Translations under genes and position numbers: made by a program
Part shown: positions 10,331-19,637 of the stretch, in pieces
How the letters are laid out: the number at the start of each line of letters is the position of its first letter
Position numbering within the stretch: the stretch's first letter is position 1
Assembly (NCBI GenBank): GCA_000697335.1
Contig: JNEM01013312.1
Span: 1-19,637, forward strand
Reading direction: 5' to 3'
DNA from: Conidiobolus incongruus B7586
Taxonomy: Eukaryota; Entomophthoromycota; Entomophthoromycetes; Entomophthorales; Conidiobolaceae
Length of the DNA stretch: 19,637 nucleotides
The notes under the pieces: model-generated
What the model saw: the letters and a program-made list of their open reading frames with translations, nothing else
Database searches by the model: none
What the model was told of the DNA's origin: nothing

Positions 10331-13300
10331 ATGAAAAGAGTTAAAGTCGGTTCCAATAATTCTGTTAGTTCTAAACCGCCTAACGAAAAAGATTCTAAAA
10401 AAGACCTTCCAACTCATTTTGATTTAAAATCTGTTAGAACAGATAGAGATGAGTCTGGTCCTAAAGAGAAAAGGTTTATGGGCTTACCTGAAGCGCCCAC
10501 TTTCTTCCCTACTGAAGAAGAATTTCAAGACCCCATAGCTTATATTGCTAAAATCACCCCAGAAGCTCAGTCCGCGGGTATTTGTAAAGTTGTCCCACCA
10601 AAAGGATTTAAGCCTGAGTTTGCACTAGACACTAAGGTATTTAGATTTCCTTTTCTTATTATTTTGTTAAGTTTTTCTATTCCCTTTCACCATTTAAAAT
10701 TTATATTTTTCATACTCTATCATACATTTTTAATTATTCTATCAAATTCCCTTTTCCCCTTGTTAATTTATCAATTGCATTTAATTTTATTTTTCCCATT
10801 CTACTAAAATCATTGGATTAACATATTCAATGTTATCCCGTTTTTCATTTCCCCCCTGAATATTAACTAGTTTTCAATTCCGTTTTATCTAATATGTTCA
10901 TTTTAATGAATTTTATATTTTAAAATTGTTCATATGTTCTTGTATTACCCAGATCATTTATTTATACTATTCTGCTATTTAGATTTTTAAATTTAAGTCC
11001 AGGAAGCAACACTTAAGATCAGTTAACGGTCTCGGAAGGGTTAACTCCAATTACATTGAAAGATTAAGTAAATTCCATAGTCAATATGGTCAGCCTATCA
11101 AATCCATTCCTCATCTCGATCATAAACCAGTCGATTTATACAAACTATCTAAATTAATCGCTGAAAGCGGTGGTAGTGCTGAGGTTAGATATCTACTTCA
11201 ATTGTTTGTAAGATCATTTTTATTAATATTTTATTAATAGATCTCTGCCAAAAAACAATGGGCCTATATTGGTAGACAGATGAAATTTACTAACAAAACT
11301 TGCACTTCTTTGTCGACCGCTTTGCGTCAATTACATGAAAAATATATCGAGCCTTTTGAAGATCACTTGGATCATTATAGAAATTTCAAGCCACCTAAAG
11401 GTAGCGATGAATCTAAAATTGATCCTGACGCTTGCCGTCTATGTCATAAAGGAGATGAACAAGGAATTATGTTACTCTGCGATGACTGTGAAAAAGGCTA
11501 TCATTTGACTTGTTTAAAGCCTACCCTCTTTGCCGTCCCTAATTCTGATTGGTATTGCCCCTTCTGTCTTCTTCAAACTCCTAATGATTATGGATTTGAA
11601 GACGGTGGGGAATATACTCTAGCTTCCTTCCAAGCAAAAGCTGACGAATTCAAACGAAATTATTTCCCTTATCCTACTAATGAGGATATGGTTGAGGAAG
11701 AGTTTTGGAGAATTTTAGCCGATCCTTTATCTACCTTAGAAGTAGAATATGGCGCCGATTTACATTCAACAGTTCATGGAAGTGGGTTCCCTACTATTGA
11801 AAGACAACCTACTGATCCTTTATCTCGCCATCCTTGGAACTTAAACACTATTCCAACCGTTCCTAATTCATTATTTATTAATATCAACCAGGATATTTCT
11901 GGAATGATGGTACCATGGATTTATGTTGGTATGTGTTTCTCCACCTTCTGCTGGCATAATGAAGATCATTATACTTACTCTGTCAACTATCAACATTGGG
12001 GAGATACTAAAACTTGGTATGGTATTCCTGGATCTCATGCAGAGGCTTTTGAGTCAGCTGTGAAAAAGATTTTACCCGAATTATTTGATAATCAACCCGA
12101 TTTACTTTATCAATTAGTTACTATGGTATCTCCAAGTATTCTCACTCAACATGATGTTCCCGTCTATGCTCTTGACCAGCGCCCCAACGAATTTGTAATC
12201 ACATTCCCTAAAGCTTATCATGCTGGCTTTAATCATGGTCTTAATTTTAATGAAGCTGTAAATTTTGCTCCTCTCGATTGGATCCCTTATGGACTTGATT
12301 GCGTCCTCCAGTATAAGAAGTTTTCCAAAAATCCTGTCTTCTCTCATGATGAGCTACTAATTAACACTGCTTTAAATACTCCTGATCTTGCAAATTCTCA
12401 TTATATGAGGGAAGCCTTCCAAGATCTTCATAGACGAGAAAAAGGAAATCGAGACAAAATTAGACAATACTTACCCGATGCTAAAATTGAAGAAATGCCT
12501 AAAGGAGATGTTTTCCAATGCAAAAAATGTAAAGTTTTCTGCTATTTATCAGCTATTGGATGTAAATGCGATACTGAAGTGGTGTGTTCAGATCATTATT
12601 ATTCACTTTGTAAATGCGATCCCGAGTCCAAAATTGTCTATCAAAGATATAAAGATAACGAATTGAACGAACTAGTGGACAAGACTATGAATCAAGCTTC
12701 TGGAACTAGTCTTTGGCAAGATAAATTAACTTCCGCTCTTAAAGTAAATCGTAGCCTCCCATTATCTTTTTACCAAGATCTTGTTGATGAAGCTGAGAGT
12801 ATTGGTGTGGATTCCTCTGAAACGGAAAATTTGAAAAACTTTGTTGTAAAATGTAAAAATTGGATTTATATGGCTGAAGGATATTTACAGCAAAAGGACG
12901 AAATCTGGACTTTACCCGATCTCGAAAGAGATGCAATGATTGATGAGATCAAAGATTTAATTACTAGTGCAAATACGATGTGCTTCGGTTCTCCAGAACT
13001 AGATGCATTAAAAGATATCGTTTCACCAAAAAACTTGCTAATTCATCAGATCACAGAAGCATTAGCTGATCAAGATGCCGAAACCGATTATTTAAATGAC
13101 TTAATGACACAAGCCAAAGAACTTGAATTGGAGAATGACTCTACCAAGAAGCTTAAGGACAGACTATCAGGTTTGCAATGGTATCAATATGCTCAAAAAT
13201 TAACTGCCGAATCATATCGTGCCAAGCTTACTTTACAAGATATTTCTAGTGTTTTGGATCAAGCACTTCAGCAAAATATACCACCTGACCACCCACTGGT

Positions 13301-15197
13301 TGGAGCTTTGCAAGCACTTTACAAGCAAGGTGAAGAATGGAAAAAGCTCGCTATTCTTGTAAAGACAGCTCCTTCGGTAGCTTTGATGGATATCGATTAT
13401 CTCATTTCCAAAGCCGAAACTTTCCCTCATACTGCCTCACTTCTTGAAGACTTAAAACAGCTCAAAGAAGAATATGGACCTCAACAAGCTAAAGTTCTCA
13501 CGATTTTGGAGCAATGCACTTCACCCGACTTTGTTAAGCGACCTAATTATGACGACGTCTTAGCTATTTTAAATGATATCAATTCTTTGTCCTTAACCGA
13601 CAAACAAATGTACGATCTTGAAGAATATCAAAAGCAAATGATTCAATGGATTCAATCGGTTGTAGATGCTTTTGGAATGGTTTTAAATCAAGATTCCACC
13701 AAACCCAATCAAATCCGATTCAATTTGGAAATGATTAAGCTCAAGATCAAGTGCAGAATTGAAAAGAAAACTTCCCTCAAATGTCCCTGCGGACAAAATC
13801 CCGACTTCCCCACTGTTGGTTGCTTTAAGTGCCGTCGTCAATATCACAGAGCTTGTTTACATATAAACTACCGTCCTGGCCATCCTAGCGCATGCTTGAA
13901 TTGTGAAACTTTCTGGATGAATGATATTCGTAAGCGTCCTTCTTTAGATACTGTTGTACAATTGGTAGATCGTGGTAGAAAGCTTCCATTTATTTGTAAA
14001 GAATTTGATTGTCTTCTTTCCATTTCTCTGGATGTTGAGCATCTAAAACAGTTATGCGAGAATTTTAGAGGAATTCCAAATCCAAAAGATCAATCAACTC
14101 CGATCAAACAGTTGGCTAAGAGTATCATGAACCTTGAAGTAACTATTGATGAACAATCCAAATTACTTGACGATTTAATTGAAGTGATTAATACTAAAAA
14201 GCCCAAAGGTTCAAGAAATAATCTTGAAACTCATCGTTTCCCAGCTCCTACTGGGCAACCAGTCCCATCGACTACCACCTCATCCGCTCCTTTCAAACAT
14301 CCTCCTCCTGTCATAAGCCATCATCCTAAATGGGAGCCCAATCGCTCTCCAAAACACACTGCTTCTCACTACAATTCAACCCAATTTATTGTTCCTCCCA
14401 AATCTGATGACAATCACTATTCTCATTCATTAGCAAATTATTCAAGCTCCAAAGACACTTCTCGTACATGGCAGGAGCCGTCTCATTCCTACAGCGAATT
14501 AGGATCCAGAACTTATCATCCATCCCATATCCCTGATCGCAACATGTTTCCCACCCCAACTTCAAATGGAAATCATCACCGAGTTATGTCCCATTCTAAA
14601 ACTGATTTCCCTGATGAAATCCCTTCCCATCCTTCTACAAAGCGTTCGTTACACAGTATGGAAACTCCATTATCTTATCCACCATCAAAATACAGCTCTG
14701 GAAGTTCTCATAGTTTATCAACATCTCGCCCTCATTATGTAGTTTCCAATGTGAATAGTAATGTGTCTGGTAGCTCTCATCCTTCACACTATTTGATTTC
14801 AGATTCATCTTCATCATCCAGACCTTCTACTGATCCCCATTCTTTTTCCATATCTCGCAGCGATCGATCTATAATTTCAGATCATAACCGAAATTCTACT
14901 TCTCCAAAGAATAGCTATTACACCGGCCATTCACACTATGCATCCGGGCATTCTCTTTCTTCCAAAATGAGCGAATCACCCGGACCTTCTCGTATAGGAA
15001 GTTTATCGTCTTATTCTATGACTCAACCAGCATCTCACTCATCAATACCCTCTGCTTATCCCAATGACAGTCAACACAGATCCTCATATATTAAGGCAAG
15101 GGCACCTATTTCCCTTAACAGTCACAATCCAAATGATCGACACATCTACCCTCCACCTTCTCACATGAGAGATATGAATGGTCATCGCCATTACTAA
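10331..15197 (+). CDS. KDM5: KDM5/JARID1-type histone H3K4 demethylase (three exons)
   Basis: Predicted nuclear Fe(II)/2-oxoglutarate enzyme removing methyl groups from histone H3 lysine 4. Exons join 10331-10636, 10983-11183 and 11241-15197, giving 1487 residues. Order: JmjN about 52-93 (PEAPTFFPTEEEFQDP), ARID about 108-215, PHD1 234-278, JmjC about 372-528, C5HC2 finger 596-628, PLU-1 region about 657-982, PHD2 1017-1057, Ser/His-rich tail 1163-1487. The ATG at 10331 is chosen because an in-frame TAA at 10322-10324 closes the frame just upstream and A stands at -3. Both junctions keep frame and restore family sequence: FALDTK joins IFKFKS before the ARID, and GGSAE joins ISAKKQW inside it. 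The order is that of fungal Lid2 and animal KDM5; the third PHD of animal KDM5A/B is absent. All catalytic residues are present, so it looks functional. Confidence 0.95.
10637..10982 (+). other. Intron 1 of the KDM5 gene
   Basis: A 346-base phase-0 intron beginning GTATTT and ending TTTAG, T- and C-rich throughout. It splits the link between JmjN and ARID. If retained, the frame runs on for 56 codons of hydrophobic, non-family sequence to TAA at 10805-10807. Removal joins TK to IF and restores the KDM5 linker pattern. Confidence 0.88.
11184..11240 (+). other. Intron 2 of the KDM5 gene
   Basis: A 57-base phase-0 intron beginning GTTAGA and ending TTAATAG, inside the ARID domain. Splicing gives GGSAEISAKKQW, with the usual spacing from GG to the conserved Trp. 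Retention reaches an in-frame TAA near the acceptor. A second, stronger-looking donor, GTAAGA, lies at 11208; using it would keep phase and add eight residues but leave only a 33-base intron. Confidence 0.82.
11433..11567 (+). other. PHD1 finger of the KDM5 protein
   Basis: A C4HC3 zinc finger at protein residues 234-278. Its ligands are Cys234, Cys237, Cys249, Cys252, His257, Cys260, Cys275 and Cys278, in the motifs CRLC, CDDC, YHLTC and CPFC. In characterised KDM5 proteins this finger reads the unmethylated H3 tail. The acidic MLLCDDCEKGYH core matches that class. Confidence 0.9.
11847..12317 (+). other. JmjC catalytic domain of the KDM5 protein
   Basis: Residues about 372-528. Iron ligands are His408 and Glu410 (CWHNEDH) and His496 (AYHAGFN). 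The 2-oxoglutarate contacts known for the family are present as Asn418 and Lys426 (SVNYQHWGDTKTWYG). The tail of the domain, NFNEAVNFAPLDW, is also standard. No key residue is missing, so activity is expected. Confidence 0.93.
12519..12665 (+). other. C5HC2 zinc finger of the KDM5 protein
   Basis: It follows the JmjC domain at residues 596-644, with Cys596, Cys599, Cys603, Cys610, Cys612, Cys618, His621, Cys626 and Cys628, then YQRYKDNEL. It corresponds to the C5HC2 finger that packs next to JmjC in KDM5 proteins. The approximately 330-residue helical PLU-1 region comes next. Confidence 0.88.
13782..13904 (+). other. PHD2 finger of the KDM5 protein
   Basis: A second C4HC3 finger at residues 1017-1057: Cys1017, Cys1019, Cys1030, Cys1033, His1038, Cys1041, Cys1054 and Cys1057. 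The first pair is spaced C-x-C instead of C-x2-C, as is usual for the second PHD of KDM5 proteins. It follows the PLU-1 region and precedes the disordered tail. Confidence 0.85.
14220..15194 (+). other. Ser/His-rich disordered tail of the KDM5 protein
   Basis: The last 325 residues (1163-1487) hold 79 Ser and 32 His by my count, with many Ser-His pairs (SHY, SHS, SHP, HSHY) and abundant Pro, Tyr and Asn but few hydrophobic clusters. No zinc-finger ligands remain, so there is no third PHD. The region is probably unstructured and rich in phosphorylation sites. Codons are mixed and not a simple DNA repeat, so it is selected or old low-complexity protein. Confidence 0.8.
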
Positions 15198-18100
15198 ATT
15201 AATTTATATTAAATCAATTTTAAGATTTTTATTTTGATAAAATAATTAATATTAATATTCAGCCATTTCATTTAAACCACGTTACTATTAAAATACAAAA
15301 TTGCGAACTTTAGTATTTTTGATAAATGAAGTTTTAATGGTTAAAAATTGGTCACTATTTCAAGAAAATATCCGAATACTAACAGCAATTTAACTTTATA
15401 TGTAAAATTGATTCAATCATTTTAAAATTATTTGTATTAGTCTTATGAAGCGCTACTAAACATATTTGGTATATTGAATTTACTATCCAAATAAGTACAT
15501 TAGGCTAAATAGTTTTTAGGGATTAAGAATAAGAATTTAAATCATAAAATATAACTATTTAATTTTAATAGTTATATAAAAATCATATACCATTTTATCA
15601 TTCTTTGTAATTATTTTAATATATAATAAAAAATATAAAATATATTTTATTAAGTTTATTCAAAAATGTAAATGAAAAAATAATCAGGATTTGGGGAAAT
15701 GTCACAGTATCAATATATTAAGGGGTAATGAAATCATAATACCTAAATTATACAAGGATCAATGAAAATAAATCAAACAGAGCAATGAATTTTACTTAAA
15801 TATTGGTTTTTTAACATTATTTGGAGTTTTGCTCATTAAATGTTACCACATCCAAGATAAACTATTCAATTTCAATAACTACAATCAAACCTGTGTAAAT
15901 TTAGACTTTTTATTAAAGTGTTAATGAAAAACAGTAAACTGGATTAATTATTATATTCTTGTCACATTATCGCTTGATATTAATAATTTAGAGAATTAAT
16001 GCTAATAATTGAAATAAGAATATTATTGATTAACATAATATTTTATTAAAATTGGGATATATATATAATAAAAAATATCAGTTAATTAGTAGTTATTTAA
16101 ATTTTATAATTTAATAATTTATTTATCTTATAATTTTTAAGTTAGGAATAGTTTCTTGAATAATTATTAATAAATAATTATTATTTTTTTTCAATTGTAT
16201 ATTTTATTAAAAAAGAATTAACATAATATGATTAAATCAATTGAATTTGGATATATTTTGTTATTGATAAAGAATGAATAATATAGGTATTTATTAAGAA
16301 TAATGTTGTTATTAAAACATATAACTTCTCAATATTTTAATTAAAATAAGCATTAAAAATATTCCGAATATTTTTAAAAAAAATTATAAAATTCTGTTTA
16401 TTATTATTATTAATGGGAGTTATTTAAAATATTTTAATTTTAAGAATTTTAATATAATTATTTTGAATTGTAATATATAAGGATATATTCATCACTTAGG
16501 AGTTATTTATTAGAATATTATCAAAATAAAATTACAAATTCAAATATTTCAATTTTATACATAATTTAAATTTGTTATTAATGTATTATTCAGATATTAT
16601 TAAAACTTTTATAAATTATTTAAATTTTATAATTAAATTTTAGGTATTATTAAATATTTTTTAATTATTAAATTTAAGGTTTAAATTCCAACTCTACTCA
16701 TATGATATAATAATAGTATTTTTCTAATTTATATTTGATTTAATTTAAGGTTATTAGTTTGTATATTATTATTAATTTAGATGAATTAAATGTACTTTCA
16801 CTTTTTTGGCTTTTATAGAAAAACTATGCTAATTAATGAATAAGCAATGATTAATGATAATAAATTTATTTTACAAATTTATATTTTATCTAACCTAATG
16901 TATAACAGGGTCAATGTATATAAGTTGTTTCAATGTAAACAGTGTGGGAAAAAAGTCCTTGTTTATTTGGTAATGGTTCCCTTATTTATATGTAAGAGTT
17001 GGTAAGGGTTCAAAGATAAAATAAGACAAGATAAGATCAAGTAAATAAAGAGATAAGATAAAGCAAGCAGATATGATTGACATGTTATGATAATGATAAA
17101 GTGATCTGATCCATGACACAGTGTTAAAAATTTTCAAATGATTTAAAAAAGAGTAAACTACAGTATTATATTACTGGCTTGCTTTTGCAATTACAATTGG
17201 CATATATTAATTTTAATAATTATAAGCATTCATTATTTTTATTCTGTGGTATTTGGTTTTTGATGATGATTATCATTATATACTAATACATATTATCAGA
17301 TATTAAAGATGTCTAATTATATATTATTTGTGATATAATCAAGTCAACATTTAATTTCCAATTGTTACACTTGTATTCATTATAAAAGTATTAGATTAAT
17401 TTACTCTTGGGTCAATTGTAAATTTCATTCATGTATAATCATTTAAATTGATAATTTGAGATCATTGATATATTGAAATAGGTGAGTTAAAGACTAAAGT
17501 GATATATATATATACTGCTCCAATGTTATTTAATTCAATACTACTCTCCCGGTTACCTATTAAAATAGCAATGTATCTGATCCTAAATTTATATTAATAT
17601 TTGCAGTTTTATTTCATTACTCCAATTTCATTTAAAAACTCCTTAAAATTTTATTCAAACTGTGTGTTAATTTAATTGGTCAGTTTAACCAAATAAGTGA
17701 ATGAAAATTAAACAAAAATAAAGAATTGATGCAAATAGGTGAATGAAGGATTTAAGAGAATTTGTGGGTGGGTGGATGACTTAACTGGATCTATTAAACA
17801 AAATTCATTTCCCACATCAATCTTTAATTTTGAGCCAATTATTCAAAAAGTGGCCAAATTTTTTAATTTTATATTTCAATTATTCACAAAAATTATTTTA
17901 TTACTATTAATGAGTAATTAAAATTATTTATATAAAAAATTTAAAATTAAATAATCCTGTTTAAGGATCAATATATGCTATAAAAGATTATCTCGATACT
18001 AATCACTATTAATGGTCAGATCCATTTACTAAATTATAAGATGTAAAGTTATAATATCTCAAGCTAAATTGATATAAAGGGATGATAATTGGTGATTAAT

Positions 18101-19067
18101 CGAATAATATTATATAATTAAAGTAGTAGTTAAGGTATTATTAAGGGCTGATAAACATGAATATTCGTCTTTAATTTATATAAATGACGGTATTCAATAT
18201 AAACTTTAATATATGATTTTGTCATTGTTTGCGTTGATAGGTTAATAAATTAATCAAATTTGCTTTGATTATTGGTAATAGATTTTTCTTATTGAAATCT
18301 ATGAAATGCAATGTAATTATATTTCATTTGACACCCTATTTAATATAATAATTTTAATCAGAATTAATAATATGATTTTATTTATAATTGATTAAAAATT
18401 CAATAATTTATTAAATTCTTTTTAATTTTTGAGTTAAATTATTTTAAATTGAAATAAATTATAATTATTAAAAATATTAAATTTTTTAATAAAATATATT
18501 TCTTTAAATAAAAAAATAACTAAAACTATAAATCATGTTTTATTCATATTTTTTTAATACTCATGTGTTTTAGAAAATCAAGAATATTGAGTTTAAAATA
18601 GTCTAATTTATGAAATAACTATTAATATATACCATGAAACCATAATTCAAAATTTTATTAATCATAATTATGAATAAATCTCATATTGATTATATAAATT
18701 AGGCAAATATTTATTTTAAAAATAAAATTGATTCTGAATATATATTTGAAGAAGTTATTATCGTTCATATTGAATTCTCAAATTTTGATTTAAATGTTGT
18801 ATACAATAAATTTAAAGATTATTTAATAATTTACAAAATATTACTTACAATCCTGCTATCTTTTGAATGCAAATAATAAAGATTATTATATGTATTAATT
18901 ATTTTGTAAAATTTAAAACCATTATTTAATGATAAGTTAATATTTTATAGTAAAATTATTCAAATTATTGTCCAAAATTCAAATTTATTGATATTATTAC
19001 TATGTAATTTAAATAATATTGCTTTTTTATGATTAAAAAGAAATAAATATATAATATAAAATTAATT
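15198..19067. other. Gene-free A+T-rich intergenic DNA downstream of KDM5
   Basis: No gene is supported. No clear AATAAA polyadenylation signal was seen soon after the stop codon at 15195-15197. The most complex patch is about 16890-17110, which holds a GATA-site cluster and a small CCCTTA/TAAGGG inverted repeat. A 60-codon frame at 17739-17921 begins without ATG, has no known motif and is not called. A TA run lies at 17502-17514. Confidence 0.65.
17014..17099 (+). promoter_or_regulatory. Cluster of six WGATAR sites
   Basis: AGATAA starts at 17014, 17029, 17051 and 17056, and TGATAA at 17088 and 17094, all on the plus strand within 86 bases of purine-rich DNA. WGATAR is the site of GATA-type zinc-finger regulators, which in fungi control nitrogen, iron and light responses. 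No gene start is recognised nearby, so the target is unknown and a chance or microsatellite-like origin is possible. Confidence 0.3.
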
Positions 19068-19637
19068 CTCTCTTTTATTATTAATAACTTTTTGCTATAC
19101 TTTTATCAAACTTCTAATAATAAAAAAAAACAATTTTTTTAACTAAGACCAAAATTTGATATTTAACAAACTAATTAAATTTTCTAATAGAAATTTTTAT
19201 TCCTGTAAGCTAGTTTTTTAATTGTCTAAAATAATTGCAATTATATAGGTTATAATTTAAAAAATATATTGGATATGGTAATTGTTTTTAATTATTTTAA
19301 ATTATATAATTTTTTATAAATTAATCTATTTTATAATTATCATACAAAATAATAAGCTTTCTTAAACTATATTAAAAATTTTAATATAATATAATTTTAT
19401 TTAAGAAATAATATAAAGTTTATTACTAATTGATTTTATTTAAAAAACTAAATAAAAATAATATATACTATTTTAATCTATTATAATAATTATTATTTGC
19501 TTATAAATAAGACATTTACTTAAAAAAATTTAAAATAGAAATTGAATTAACTTAATTTGATATTTTATTTATATTTTAATAAAAGATTATTTAAAAAAAT
19601 TTAAGATTTATTAATTATAAAAATTTATTATAAAAGC
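19068..19637 (-). mobile_element. Mariner copy 2, strongly decayed, cut by the window end
   Basis: The same family and orientation as the element at 3570-4647. The match starts at its left end (CTTTTATTATTAATAACTTT shared) and continues to the window edge, covering the last part of the transposase, roughly from just before the first catalytic residue to the C-terminus. The end that would lie upstream of the transposase is outside the window. Compared with copy 1, most differences are C-to-T or G-to-A. The first and third catalytic Asp codons read AAT (Asn). Many stops are present, and there is at least one small length change, a net loss of about 7 bases in the middle. It is a transposase pseudogene with no coding capacity. 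Confidence 0.82.

Noticed and set aside
12114-12347. Minus-strand open frame within the JmjC coding region
   Set aside because: It lies opposite highly conserved JmjC codons and has no recognisable content; it is a shadow of the real frame. The other short frames within 12478-14817 are rejected for the same reason.
17739-17921. 60-codon open frame downstream of KDM5
   Set aside because: It starts with GTG, not ATG, ends in a run of hydrophobic residues typical of translated A+T-rich DNA, and shows no motif or splice context that I recognise.

Overview
The window is eukaryotic nuclear DNA that is extremely rich in A+T and poor in genes. It holds one large spliced gene, and its promoter looks fungal: a pyrimidine-rich stretch, short T-rich introns and no CpG island. 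The protein is a complete KDM5/JARID1-type (Lid2-like) histone H3K4 demethylase with an ARID domain, which also fits a fungus. The long A+T-rich intergenic DNA and an animal-style mariner transposon suggest an early-diverging fungus with an A+T-rich genome, but the sequence alone does not fix the lineage. The standard genetic code applies: the gene's 3.96 kb last exon contains no in-frame stop.

Layout: (1) 1-3569 is A+T-rich DNA with no recognisable gene. (2) 3570-4647 is a dead mariner-family DNA transposon on the minus strand. Its ends, flanking TA duplication and whole transposase reading frame can be delimited. (3) 4648-9884 is A+T-rich DNA with simple repeats and no gene. (4) 9885-10330 is the upstream region of the gene, with three identical TTGGGCCAA motifs, a TATA-like element and a pyrimidine-rich leader. 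(5) 10331-15197 is the KDM5 gene: three exons, two phase-0 introns and a deduced 1487-residue protein. Its order is JmjN, ARID, PHD1, JmjC, C5HC2 zinc finger, PLU-1 region, PHD2 and a Ser/His-rich tail. (6) 15198-19067 is A+T-rich DNA with no convincing gene, containing a cluster of six WGATAR sites near 17.05 kb. (7) 19068 to the window end is the 3' part of a second, more decayed copy of the same mariner, in the same orientation.

The most informative feature beyond the gene is how the transposons have decayed. Copy 1 keeps its full-length frame without any net length change but carries about twelve stops, most of them one C-to-T or G-to-A step from the residue the family uses. Copy 2 has lost much of its remaining G+C and two catalytic aspartates by the same kind of change. 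This fits either strong A+T mutation pressure or a repeat-directed C-to-T process like RIP. I see no clearly new multi-gene system in this window; the KDM5 gene is ordinary in its catalytic core and unusual mainly in its tail.
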